From positions 1 through 17,139 of the forward strand of contig JBKEHD010000021.1 in assembly GCA_046710445.1 (NCBI GenBank): a stretch of 17,139 bases of DNA, read 5' to 3'. Source of the stretch: JBKEHD01 sp046710445 (GTDB lineage Bacteria > Pseudomonadota > Alphaproteobacteria > Rickettsiales > Midichloriaceae). The position numbers and the translations under genes were made by a program. The notes under the pieces were generated by a model. The model ran no database searches. It was not told the origin of the DNA and saw only the letters and a list, made by a program, of their open reading frames with translations. Shown here in pieces: positions 6,940 to 14,475 of the stretch (within the stretch, counting starts at the first letter, position 1; the number at the start of each line of letters is the position of its first letter).

Positions 6940-7764
6940 ATGCATGCTTTCTCTCATGCAAAAATCAATCTTTTTCTTAATATTATAGGAAAAAAAGATG
7001 ATGGTTATCATAAAATACAAAGCTATTTTGTATTATTAAATTTATGTGATCATATAACACTTGAGTATTCGCATATTGATAAATGTGTAGTTGAGGATGC
7101 AGAAATAGAAGGCAAAAATATTGTATTAAAAACAATTGATTTTTTCAGAGAATTTTACGATATTAAAAACCATTTTGATATCCATATAACGAAAAAAATA
7201 CCTGTATCCGCAGGATTAGGCGGAGGTTCATCTAATGCAGCAACAGTATTGAACATGCTATACAGTATGTTTGATATAAAAGATAAAGAAAAAATACCCA
7301 ATAAAATAGTAGCTTATAAAATAGGTGCAGATGTTCCTTTTTTTCTAAATTCTAAAAACGCATTTATCGAAGGTATTGGAGAAATTATATCCCCAAAATT
7401 TTGGAAAAAAAATTTATATATATTATTAATCAATCCTAATATTGAAGTATCAACAAAAGATGTATATAAAAATATACTTCCATATGATACAGATTTAAAT
7501 CTAGATACATATGATGATAATAAAATATTAGCTAATATTATAAATGGAAAAAATGACTTAGAATTTCATGTGCAAAAAAAATATCCCGTAATAAAAGATT
7601 TATTATACAGCATGAAAACCTATAACAAAACCAGTAGAATGAGTGGATCTGGATCAACCTGCTTTAGTATGTTTGATACAAAAGCAGATATGCTATCTGG
7701 GTATAACTATTTTTCTAAACAATACCCTAATTATTGGATGCATTATGAAAAAATACTATTGTAA
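6940..7764 (+). CDS. ispE: 4-diphosphocytidyl-2-C-methyl-D-erythritol kinase
   Basis: GHMP-family kinase that phosphorylates CDP-methylerythritol with ATP, the fourth step of the MEP route to isopentenyl diphosphate. It has 274 residues, near the usual 280-300. Visible motifs are AKINLFLNI (7-15) with the substrate-binding lysine and asparagine, DGYHKIQS (21-28), the glycine-rich ATP loop PVSAGLGGGSSNAA (88-101), GADVPFF (129-135) with the catalytic aspartate 131, and the C-terminal GHMP motif MSGSGSTCF. Everything needed for activity appears present. It lies 24 bases downstream of rho on the same strand with no promoter evident between them. It is notable for its organism type, since Rickettsia species lack this pathway while some other rickettsial lineages keep it. 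Confidence 0.95.
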   Translation: MHAFSHAKINLFLNIIGKKDDGYHKIQSYFVLLNLCDHITLEYSHIDKCVVEDAEIEGKNIVLKTIDFFREFYDIKNHFDIHITKKIPVSAGLGGGSSNAATVLNMLYSMFDIKDKEKIPNKIVAYKIGADVPFFLNSKNAFIEGIGEIISPKFWKKNLYILLINPNIEVSTKDVYKNILPYDTDLNLDTYDDNKILANIINGKNDLEFHVQKKYPVIKDLLYSMKTYNKTSRMSGSGSTCFSMFDTKADMLSGYNYFSKQYPNYWMHYEKILL

Positions 7765-7860
7765 ATGCTTATAATATAATATGTACTTATTTCATATAAG
7801 ACCCACAAAAGTATCTGAAAACCAGAAAATTATATGTAACAAGTTGTTATTGCACTAAAT

Positions 7861-8436
7861 TTAACATACAAACATACCCCTCATCTTTCTGATAAATCGC
7901 TCCATGTGTGGATCAGATTTTTCATATGGTATTTCATCCAATCCAAACCATTTTATTCCAGCAAACTCTTCTTGATCATATTGATATTCCTGCTCTTCAC
8001 TGCCTTTTATCACATACCACAAACTAACGTCTATGTGCCCTGCTGTTATTCCAACTGTAACTGTTTGAGTGATAAAAATAGGGTGGTTAATCCAAAAATC
8101 CGCTAAAATTCCAAGTTCTTCTAAACATTCTCGTTTTACAGTATAGGTAGGGTTCTCATCAATTTCAACATGACCACCAGGTGGTAACCATAACCCTGCT
8201 TTCTTATGGTCAACAAGCAAAATTTTCTTAGTCTTTTCATCAAAAACCACAAAATATGAAACCAAATGCTTATTAGGATTATCTGGCTTACTTATTCGAA
8301 AAATAGGCTCATCACTTTTAATCCAATTAATGCTTTCTAAACACTGACTTTTTTCAATATTATCTATAGGAACAATCTGCTTTATTAGATTTATTATTTT
8401 ATCCCGTATATTATTTTGATTACAATTAATCAGCAT
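7861..8436 (-). CDS. Nudix hydrolase
   Basis: Cytosolic hydrolase of nucleoside-diphosphate-linked compounds, 191 residues. The Nudix box is complete at residues 88-110: G88, E94, then REcLEELGI from 102, with the metal-binding glutamates at 103, 106 and 107. It is preceded by LWLPPGGHVE. The N-terminal 60 residues, with FRISKPDNPNKHLVSYFVV, resemble a Nudix subgroup that has a helical N-terminal extension. The substrate cannot be told from the box. The ATG at 8436 lies inside the 3' end of the TrpD-like gene: the two overlap by 11 bases, so translation is probably coupled. It is the last gene of the ccmF operon and converges on ispE across a 96-bp AT-rich gap with no convincing terminator. 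Confidence 0.92.
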   Translation of the reverse strand: MLINCNQNNIRDKIINLIKQIVPIDNIEKSQCLESINWIKSDEPIFRISKPDNPNKHLVSYFVVFDEKTKKILLVDHKKAGLWLPPGGHVEIDENPTYTVKRECLEELGILADFWINHPIFITQTVTVGITAGHIDVSLWYVIKGSEEQEYQYDQEEFAGIKWFGLDEIPYEKSDPHMERFIRKMRGMFVC

Positions 8437-9340
8437 TTTTATTATATTCTTGGAAAAATTGAGAATAATGCACCATTATTTTGCTCTTAAGATTTTTTTC
8501 AAATTCCAAATCAAATCTTGGCAACTCTGTATTGTGTAAAATTTTCCCTAAAATTCTGTAAATAATTTCAAAAAAATTATCTTGTTTTATAGCTAAAGGA
8601 ATTAGTTTTGAATCTATTATTCTAAAATTATTAAGGTAAAAAATTTCTTCTTGATAAATAGAATTATTTTTTATTTCTAAAAATTTCAATTGCCCTTCAT
8701 ATATTATAAACACATATGCTTCAGAAAAAAGATTCCATATATTATTATCTATCTTTTGAAATAAACTAAGGTCGGTATCGTTGATAACAAAAATTTTATG
8801 TTTATGATCAATAGGATTCATAGATAATTTAATTAAATTATAGATCGAGCTATAACCCAATTCATTTTTTATAAATATAATATTTTTAAGAATGTTTGAA
8901 TAATTAGAAAAAGAAATTGATAAATTAAATTTTTCTAACAACTCTATCTCTTCTTTATTTCCAACATCCAAAGAATCGAAATCATTTTTTTGATCAACAA
9001 TTACTGAAGGTTTTTTTTTAAATTTTGCATATGCACTCTTATTAAATTCCATAAGTAGTAAACAAAGTAAAATAACAAAATTACTATGTGCAAAAGAATA
9101 CAAATAATAATCCACCTTTTTCTCAGCAATATATTGCATAGACTTAGAATTTTTCACAGCCTTCTCTATATTCGCAAAATCACTTCGACTTATCCCTTTT
9201 GCTAAAAGTGCTGTAAACAAAGCTGATATTTGAGCCGGAGTCGCACGACCACAAATTGTGTTTTGTATAGCTTTTATAAATTCATTTGAATCAACTAATT
9301 GCCCATTTAACAGACTATCTGTAATACGTTTTATAATCAT
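8426..9340 (-). CDS. Degenerate TrpD-fold protein (anthranilate phosphoribosyltransferase-like pseudoenzyme)
   Basis: A 304-residue protein with clear traces of the anthranilate phosphoribosyltransferase family. The helical N-terminal domain is well kept, with LLNGQLVDSNEFIKAIQNTI and GRATPAQISALFTALLAKG (31-49). KNELGYSSIYNLIKLSMNP (158-176) corresponds to the family's R-x-LG-x-RT-x-FN-LLGPL-x-NP block. The catalytic features are gone. Where the PRPP-binding GTGGD loop should follow VD (76-77) there is YYLYSFAHS, the KHGNR site reads KFKKK (106-110), and the late DE metal site is not apparent. The reading frame is long, intact and translationally coupled to both neighbours, so this looks like a preserved non-catalytic protein rather than a dead gene. 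Its role is unknown. It starts 3 bases after the ccmF stop and overlaps the Nudix gene by 11 bases. The family assignment rests on motif alignment by eye. Confidence 0.72.
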   Translation of the reverse strand: MIIKRITDSLLNGQLVDSNEFIKAIQNTICGRATPAQISALFTALLAKGISRSDFANIEKAVKNSKSMQYIAEKKVDYYLYSFAHSNFVILLCLLLMEFNKSAYAKFKKKPSVIVDQKNDFDSLDVGNKEEIELLEKFNLSISFSNYSNILKNIIFIKNELGYSSIYNLIKLSMNPIDHKHKIFVINDTDLSLFQKIDNNIWNLFSEAYVFIIYEGQLKFLEIKNNSIYQEEIFYLNNFRIIDSKLIPLAIKQDNFFEIIYRILGKILHNTELPRFDLEFEKNLKSKIMVHYSQFFQEYNKNAD

Positions 9341-9343
9341 TTT

Positions 9344-11197
9344 CTATCTATTTAATACTCTTTTCATAAAACTAAAGATACCACTTAAAACAATAATAGC
9401 ACAACTTATCCAAATAAAATTTATCATAGGATTTATTTGTACATTTAATAAAATTTGTTGAGAATTATCAGAAAAATTTACCGAAAAATACAAATCATAA
9501 AATAAACTTTTTAATGTATCAACTTCTACAGTTTGTTGTTTTTCCACAGGAAAAAACCTGATTTCTGGATATACATTTTGTTTATGATCAATATTTATTA
9601 CTGCTATTTTACTCAAATAATTTTGCCCATTGCTGTATATTATATCAGTCAATACAATATCACGATTCTGAAATGATATTTTATCGTTTATACTTAATGA
9701 AAATTGCTTCTCCTCCCTTAAACCATAGTACAAAGATATAGATAAAATTAAAACAGCAAAACCAAGATGAGCTAAAATCATTGGTAATCTTAAATAAATT
9801 CTAGATCCTTTGATCAAAGCTAATGTTGAAAAAATCAATATCAAAGAAAAAAAGATACCTAATAATGAATAAATATTAGAAATTAAAAAAATAAAAATAC
9901 AAGTGGTAGCAAAAGAGAGTGCAATTAAACTAATATATTTTTTCCCTGAATTTCTATCGTACCTGTAATATGTTGTAAATGAACATAATGCTAAAATAAC
10001 AACTACCAACGGAGGTACAACCAAATTATAATACCTCTCATTCATCACCATAGGAGTATCAAAAAAGATTTCCATAATGAGTGGGTAAATTGTACCAAGT
10101 GCTATCACAAACGCCACAAGGGAAAATAAAATATTATTTATTGATATTAATTTATAAAATGTCGAATCAGAATTTTGTTTATTTTTTTGATTATTGGAGA
10201 AAGTAACTTTATTGATATTAAATGCATATAAAAATAATGCAAAGCCACTTATAAAAAATATTGATAATAATATAAAAATCCCTCTTTTTGAATCTTGTGC
10301 AAAGGAATGTACAGAAGATATAATACCTGATCTCACTATAAATGTTCCCATCATCACTAAAGTAAATGTCAATATACTAAGTAAAACACTCCACTTTATT
10401 TGGTTATTGGATTTTTCTGTAGTAAAAAAAGAATGAATCAGTGCTACAGAGGTGATCCAAGGAATAAGTGAGGCATTTTCTACAGGATCCCAAAACCAAA
10501 ATCCTCCCCAACCCAATTCTCTATATGCCCACCAGGCACCCGTCGCTATTCCTGCTGTTAAAAAAATCCAAGAAAATATCACCCATGGTTTTATTAACTG
10601 AACCCAATCATCGCATTTTTTTTGCAATAACAATGCTACACTAATAGAAAATGGTAAACAAAATCCCACATATCCCAAATATAAAATAGGTGGATGAAAT
10701 GATACACCAATATCTTGTAATAATGGATTCATACCAAATCCATTGACTGGTACAGGTATTATTCTTTGAAAAGGATTTGATGTCGTTATTGTAAAAATAA
10801 CAAAAACTAAGCCTATGATTGCTTGTATTACTAAAGCTAAATTTACAACACCGCTATTATCTTTTTTGGAAAAAATTGCAAAAAGAAATGACGGAAGTGC
10901 TAAAGAAAATATCCATAATAACATGGAACCCTCATGATTACTCCAAGAAGCGGCTATTTTATATATGAGTGGTTTTAATTTATTAGAATTATAAACAACA
11001 TTTAATACTGAAAAATCAGAAATGATATAACATACTATTAAAGAGGCGAAACTTATTGAGATTGACATCAACGTCAACATCCAAAATATAGATATTACTC
11101 TTCTTTTATAATTTTCTATGTAAAAAAAACTCCAAATTACACCACATAAAAAAATTAAAGATGAATATAAAAAAAAATTACCTATTTCAGCAAACAT
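9344..11197 (-). CDS. ccmF: Cytochrome c maturation protein CcmF (haem lyase subunit)
   Basis: Polytopic inner-membrane protein of the system I cytochrome c maturation machinery. With CcmH/CcmI it passes haem from CcmE to apocytochrome c on the periplasmic side. It has 617 residues, slightly shorter than the usual 630-660. It shows the SWSNHEGSMLLW segment (84-95), SFHPPILYLGYVGF (166-179) with a conserved histidine, the tryptophan-rich haem-handling WWD motif GWGGFWFWDPVENASLIPW (229-247), and H255 in ALIHSFF. There are some 14 hydrophobic segments and a large periplasmic loop near the C-terminus, before a last helix. It is the first gene of a three-gene minus-strand operon with the TrpD-like and Nudix genes. 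Confidence 0.95.
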   Translation of the reverse strand: MFAEIGNFFLYSSLIFLCGVIWSFFYIENYKRRVISIFWMLTLMSISISFASLIVCYIISDFSVLNVVYNSNKLKPLIYKIAASWSNHEGSMLLWIFSLALPSFLFAIFSKKDNSGVVNLALVIQAIIGLVFVIFTITTSNPFQRIIPVPVNGFGMNPLLQDIGVSFHPPILYLGYVGFCLPFSISVALLLQKKCDDWVQLIKPWVIFSWIFLTAGIATGAWWAYRELGWGGFWFWDPVENASLIPWITSVALIHSFFTTEKSNNQIKWSVLLSILTFTLVMMGTFIVRSGIISSVHSFAQDSKRGIFILLSIFFISGFALFLYAFNINKVTFSNNQKNKQNSDSTFYKLISINNILFSLVAFVIALGTIYPLIMEIFFDTPMVMNERYYNLVVPPLVVVILALCSFTTYYRYDRNSGKKYISLIALSFATTCIFIFLISNIYSLLGIFFSLILIFSTLALIKGSRIYLRLPMILAHLGFAVLILSISLYYGLREEKQFSLSINDKISFQNRDIVLTDIIYSNGQNYLSKIAVINIDHKQNVYPEIRFFPVEKQQTVEVDTLKSLFYDLYFSVNFSDNSQQILLNVQINPMINFIWISCAIIVLSGIFSFMKRVLNR

Positions 11198-11244
11198 TCA
11201 ATAAATTACAATTTAGTACTTACAAGAAATTAGAAAGCATATTA

Positions 11245-11273
11245 TTTATAGTAATAAACTAACTTTATATCAA
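11245..11273 (-). promoter_or_regulatory. Sigma70-type promoter of the ccmF operon
   Basis: On the minus strand, TTGATA (11273-11268) and TATAAA (11250-11245) are separated by 17 bases. The predicted transcript starts near 11238, about 40 bases before the ccmF ATG at 11197. The site lies within the 85-bp gap shared with the divergent DUF6765-like gene, so the two genes may influence each other. Confidence 0.6.
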
Positions 11274-11282
11274 TATAAAGAA

Positions 11283-12224
11283 TTGAATATAGAATATCAT
11301 TATCACATAACTTATTTAATTGCTATTTCTGCAGGATTTTCTGTACAAGATGCTAATAAAATCGCCTATAGTTCTCAATATGTAGATGATAATCTTTTTG
11401 AAATTTCTATATACGATAATTCAAAGAAAAATATATTTTATAAAAATCAAGCTAGTGCTTTAAAAGAAAATTCTTTGCACAATACGAAAATTATAAAAAA
11501 TACACTTATACCTTTTCACTTTTTACCAGGAAAAAAAGCATCAAAGAGGATAGATGGCAAATCTCATGAATTAACAACTACACCAAATAATAAAATAGCA
11601 AAAAGAGTATTAATAACTGCCTTGAAAAGCAAAAATTTGTATTGGATAGGAATAGCATCCCATGCATATGTAGATACATGGGCGCATCAAAATTTTGTGG
11701 GTGGATTTACAAATTTTAATACTATGCCAAATAGTATAGGAAATTTATTACCAAATATTGGTCATGCACAAGCATTTGATTATCCAGATTTAGTTGGATT
11801 TATATGGGAAGATTTACGATTAAAAAGAAAAAAAATCAGTAACATCACCAGATTTTTAGATGCTTCTATAAACCTATACACAATGTATGAAAAACAAAAA
11901 TTAGAACAAGTTATTGGTATTAATGATTTTATACAATTGTTACACACTACTATGTTACGTTATAAAAGCGATAATTATATAATGATAAAACTAATGATAT
12001 CCAGCAGAATTAGAGATTATAATTCTTTGGCAAAAAAAATATCCTCAATAGATATAGAACAATATAATTCAAAAAAATGGCTAAATAAAGCAGCTAATTT
12101 TTGTACCGAGCAAAACAGATTTTACATACAAAATTCAGAAGATTTTCACAAATCAGATTGGTATCAATTTCAAGAAGCGGTAAAAACCCATGTTAAATTT
12201 ATATGGAAAATACTCCCTATATAG
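11283..12224 (+). CDS. DUF6765-like protein, zinc-dependent phospholipase C/P1-nuclease-type fold
   Basis: A 313-residue, probably soluble protein that resembles the DUF6765 group, recalled from its opening M-x-IEYHYHITYLIA-x-x-AGFS...IAYSSQYVDDN. Histidines 6 and 8, aspartates 35-36, H79 in PFHFLPG, the H127-x3-D131-x3-H135 motif in ASHAYVDTWAHQNF, and H161 with D166 in GHAQAFDYPDL form the sort of His/Asp set that binds zinc in phospholipase C and S1/P1 nucleases. The actual substrate is unknown. There is no clear signal peptide. The start is a TTG at 11283: no in-frame ATG lies near it, and the family's N-terminal motif begins right there. It is divergent from ccmF, and no gene follows closely enough to form an operon. 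Confidence 0.7.
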   Translation: MNIEYHYHITYLIAISAGFSVQDANKIAYSSQYVDDNLFEISIYDNSKKNIFYKNQASALKENSLHNTKIIKNTLIPFHFLPGKKASKRIDGKSHELTTTPNNKIAKRVLITALKSKNLYWIGIASHAYVDTWAHQNFVGGFTNFNTMPNSIGNLLPNIGHAQAFDYPDLVGFIWEDLRLKRKKISNITRFLDASINLYTMYEKQKLEQVIGINDFIQLLHTTMLRYKSDNYIMIKLMISSRIRDYNSLAKKISSIDIEQYNSKKWLNKAANFCTEQNRFYIQNSEDFHKSDWYQFQEAVKTHVKFIWKILPI

Positions 12225-12349
12225 AAAATCATCTAACAGAATATGTATTGAACACCTATATATTTTTATAAAAACTTTGCAATAAATATTATTATTAGCA
12301 CATGCTTCTTATGAAACATAGAAAATAAACATAAATAGGGTAATGTGTT

Positions 12350-12775
12350 ATGAAAAGTTTAATGTATAAAAATATAAAAATTCACTCAATATGGGAGTTT
12401 AAAGAAATTGTATTGGCTGTTAAAAATGGTGCTACTAAAGATGATTTGAATCCTCTAGAACTAGAATCTGGGTCATCTACCTTTACTACTGTAATGGACG
12501 ATAGTATCATGGAATGCAGCCGCTGGAGGAAGGAGCAATCTGCGGAAAAGAATACTGGGGCTTTTGGGTGCGCTCATAAAGACGATGTGCTATATCTACT
12601 CGAACACAATGTCATTGAACCTTGTTCGTCAGATCGATCACTAGCGATCGCAAATACTCAATACACTAAATCTCAGGGTCAGAATTACTTTAATTTTCAA
12701 GATTGGTCAGATGTTTGTGGTTTCACAGAAGAACAGATTACAAATTACTTACCACATGATTCAGAAGAACTATAA
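12350..12775 (+). CDS. Orphan hypothetical protein with GC-rich core (141 aa)
   Basis: I do not recognise it. The 141-residue product is soluble and acidic, without signal peptide or membrane segment, and contains four cysteines. It starts with a basic, AT-rich-coded stretch (MKSLMYKNIKIHSIWEFKEI). It continues with a central part rich in Ser, Asp and Glu (CSRWRKEQSAEKNTGAFGCAHKDDVLYLLEHNVIEPC), then FNFQDWSDVCGFTEEQITNYLPHDSEEL. The segment YLLEHNVIEP...FNFQDW could be a helix-turn-helix-like or protein-interaction fold, but I cannot support a call. By hand count about 45% of bases between 12481 and 12660 are G or C, far above its surroundings. An AGGG lies 11-14 bases before the ATG, and a strong hairpin follows 18 bases after the stop, so it looks expressed. 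Confidence 0.65.
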   Translation: MKSLMYKNIKIHSIWEFKEIVLAVKNGATKDDLNPLELESGSSTFTTVMDDSIMECSRWRKEQSAEKNTGAFGCAHKDDVLYLLEHNVIEPCSSDRSLAIANTQYTKSQGQNYFNFQDWSDVCGFTEEQITNYLPHDSEEL

Positions 12776-12793
12776 GCTATTTGAATAAATAGA

Positions 12794-12824
12794 GGTAGCG
12801 TTATTTTTTATATATAACGCTACC
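12794..12824 (+). terminator. Strong hairpin after the 141-codon gene
   Basis: Perfect 11-bp arms GGTAGCGTTAT (12794-12804) and ATAACGCTACC (12814-12824) with a 9-base loop, starting 18 bases after the stop codon. No T-run follows on the plus strand (CTTAAC). It is the most GC-containing hairpin in the window. It also lies downstream of the minus-strand nnrE remnant, so it may serve both directions. Confidence 0.6.
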
Positions 12825-12845
12825 CTTAACTAATATTTTAATGCT

Positions 12846-13322
12846 CTAGAACAAAATTTGCGTTGATATAAACTTCATCATTACTTGAGGCATTGCATTA
12901 GGTATTAAATCGTATCCTATCTTCCAAGCAGATTCATCTAATATCCACGAAGATATCATTGCTGCTATATCAGAGTTAATTCCTTGACTCATAAATGATC
13001 CGCATATATTTTGAGAAAAAATCATCTCCCATTTAAATTCTTTTGTATAATATTTTGCAACTTCTGTTATTGGTTCTGATATTTAAAATATTTTTACATT
13101 CCAATTATTCTCCAATAATAAATTAGCAACAACATATCCGTCTCCACCATTGTTTCCAGGATCACATATTACTAAAACTTTACATTTATGAATTCTTTTA
13201 ATTATCTCTTTATAAATTTCGAATCCCGCCTTCTTCATTAATTCTAAAGATTTATATTTAGAATTAATGAAGGCACTTTCTACTTCTCTCATTTGTTAGC
13301 TATCTAAAGCATATTTAATCAT
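12846..13322 (-). pseudogene. nnrE: Decayed NAD(P)HX epimerase (nnrE/yjeF N-domain) gene, truncated and joined to foreign sequence
   Basis: The original start is probably the ATG at 13322-13320. The frame reads MIKYALDS, then a TAA (13298-13296), then QMREVESAFINS...MKKAGFEIYKEII and VLVICDPGNNGGDGYVVANLLLENNWNVKIF. This is the unmistakable N-terminal part of the YjeF/NnrE family, with the GNNGGDG nucleotide loop, which repairs damaged NAD(P)H hydrate. A second TAA follows at 13085-13083. The same frame then continues for 78 more codons to a TAG at 12848-12846, but that stretch (SEPITEVAKYYTKEFKWEM...) does not resemble NnrE. Two in-frame stops plus loss of about two thirds of the domain mean no working epimerase. 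A 69-codon fragment from 13292 could still be translated. The distal part may be the tail of a neighbouring gene fused by a deletion. Confidence 0.82.
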
Positions 13323-13381
13323 AATATTATTTGTAATATCCAAATATTATCACTAATAATTTATAACAATTTTATAAACTC

Positions 13382-13407
13382 ATAAGATATATTACAAAAT
13401 ATCTTAT
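13382..13407 (-). terminator. Hairpin at the end of the redoxin-trmJ operon
   Basis: Nine-base arms ATAAGATAT (13382-13390) and ATATCTTAT (13399-13407) flank an 8-base loop and overlap the stop codon of the 115-codon gene (13406-13404). The stem is all A/T apart from one pair and no T-run follows on the minus strand, so this is a weak candidate. Its place at an operon end is the main support. Confidence 0.35.
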
Positions 13408-13751
13408 ACATTCTTTTTTAAAAATTCTTTCAATATAGATATATCTTCTTCAGATACATCTAATTCATCAGTTTCTTTATCACGTAATGATTCTATTTCT
13501 TTATTTTTGCACAATTTTGTACCAATTATTTGATATTCCAAAGGTATTAAACGCATTAACATTCCACTTATCTTTAAAAACTGATTCACCAATTTTTCTT
13601 TTGAATTATTTTCGTGTGAATGATTCGATATCACCTCTTCATTATCAATATCATCTGAAGTTTTTTTGATAAATTTCAATGCAGATATTCTTATATCAGA
13701 CAAATTTGTTTGATGTTCACGTAATAATTCTTCTAATTTTGTCGAATTCAT
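13404..13751 (-). CDS. Small helical hypothetical protein downstream of trmJ (115 aa)
   Basis: No family is recognised. The product is 115 residues, charged and probably all helical: MNSTKLEELLREHQTNLSDIRISALKFIKK, a Ser/His/Asn/Glu-rich middle, KLVNQFLKISGMLMRLIPLEYQIIG (about 54-78), and an acidic end DELDVSEEDISILKEFLKKNV. There is no signal peptide, and its only moderately hydrophobic stretch (around 58-70) looks like an amphipathic helix rather than a membrane span. It starts 12 bases after the trmJ stop and is the last gene of the redoxin-trmJ transcript. The close spacing and intact frame support a real gene. Confidence 0.65.
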   Translation of the reverse strand: MNSTKLEELLREHQTNLSDIRISALKFIKKTSDDIDNEEVISNHSHENNSKEKLVNQFLKISGMLMRLIPLEYQIIGTKLCKNKEIESLRDKETDELDVSEEDISILKEFLKKNV

Positions 13752-13763
13752 AGCTAAATAAAT

Positions 13764-14471
13764 TTAATTTTTAGATAATAATTTTACAATACCCATCAAA
13801 GTATTCACTTCCTGAGTAGTTAATTGAGATTTTACAAAAGTATTTTTTAAATTTTGAATCATCGTTTCTTTTATTTCAGAATTTGGAAAATATTCTTTTG
13901 ATTCCAACAAATGAATGAATTTATTAAAAAATTGTACAAAATGACCTTTGGTAGATAAGGTATTCTCCTTATTGCTACCTAATATATTTATATTGTTATA
14001 AAACTCATATGCAACAATAGATACTGCTTGAGCTAAATTGAGAGATTTATTTTTTTCGCTTGTTGAAATCACTGAAAGCATATCGGCATACCCTAATTCT
14101 TCATTAGTTAATCCGTTATTTTCTCTTCCAAATAAAAATCCAACTTTGGTGGCGGAATTATCTTCACAATATTTAACAATATCTTTTGGCGTTTTCACAA
14201 TCTTTTCCATGTATCTAGAACGTGCTGTCATTGCTACCAAAAAATTCAAATCATATGAAGCTGATTCTATATCATCATATACAACAGCATTATCTAATAT
14301 ATAACTGCCTTTAGCGGCCATTGAATGTGCAATTTCTGAAGGTGGCCACCCATCTCTTGGAGAAACTATCCTCAAATCTTCAAAATCAAAATTACTCATC
14401 ACCCTTGCGACGGAGCCGATATTTTCCGCTAATTGTGGAGCTACTAAAATTATAACTGGTGTATTATACAC
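13764..14471 (-). CDS. trmJ: tRNA methyltransferase TrmJ-type (SPOUT, TrmH family)
   Basis: Dimeric knotted (SPOUT) SAM-dependent methyltransferase of 235 residues. By family knowledge TrmJ 2'-O-methylates position 32 in the anticodon loop of several tRNAs. Motif 1 is APQLAENIGSVARVM (11-25), with the catalytic-site asparagine and arginine. TARSR (82-86) is typical of the TrmJ branch. Motif 2 is FLFGRENNGLTNEEL (112-126), and motif 3 is SLNLAQAVSIVAYE (143-156), which forms the knot. The C-terminal 60 residues are the short helical extension seen in the family. The start is a GTG at 14471, 4 bases after the redoxin stop. No ATG is available without losing motif 1, so the GTG is preferred. Confidence 0.9.
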   Translation of the reverse strand: MYNTPVIILVAPQLAENIGSVARVMSNFDFEDLRIVSPRDGWPPSEIAHSMAAKGSYILDNAVVYDDIESASYDLNFLVAMTARSRYMEKIVKTPKDIVKYCEDNSATKVGFLFGRENNGLTNEELGYADMLSVISTSEKNKSLNLAQAVSIVAYEFYNNINILGSNKENTLSTKGHFVQFFNKFIHLLESKEYFPNSEIKETMIQNLKNTFVKSQLTTQEVNTLMGIVKLLSKN

Positions 14472-14475
14472 AGAT

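Noticed and set aside
7765..7860. Terminator between the convergent ispE and Nudix genes
   Set aside because: Only imperfect, AT-only pairing (CTTATA with TATAAG) and a tight TAACAA/TTGTTA are present. Neither is convincing as a hairpin.
12644..12651. GCGATCGC, resembling the HIP1 word of cyanobacteria
   Set aside because: A single 8-base occurrence in a locally GC-rich stretch does not support a cyanobacterial origin.
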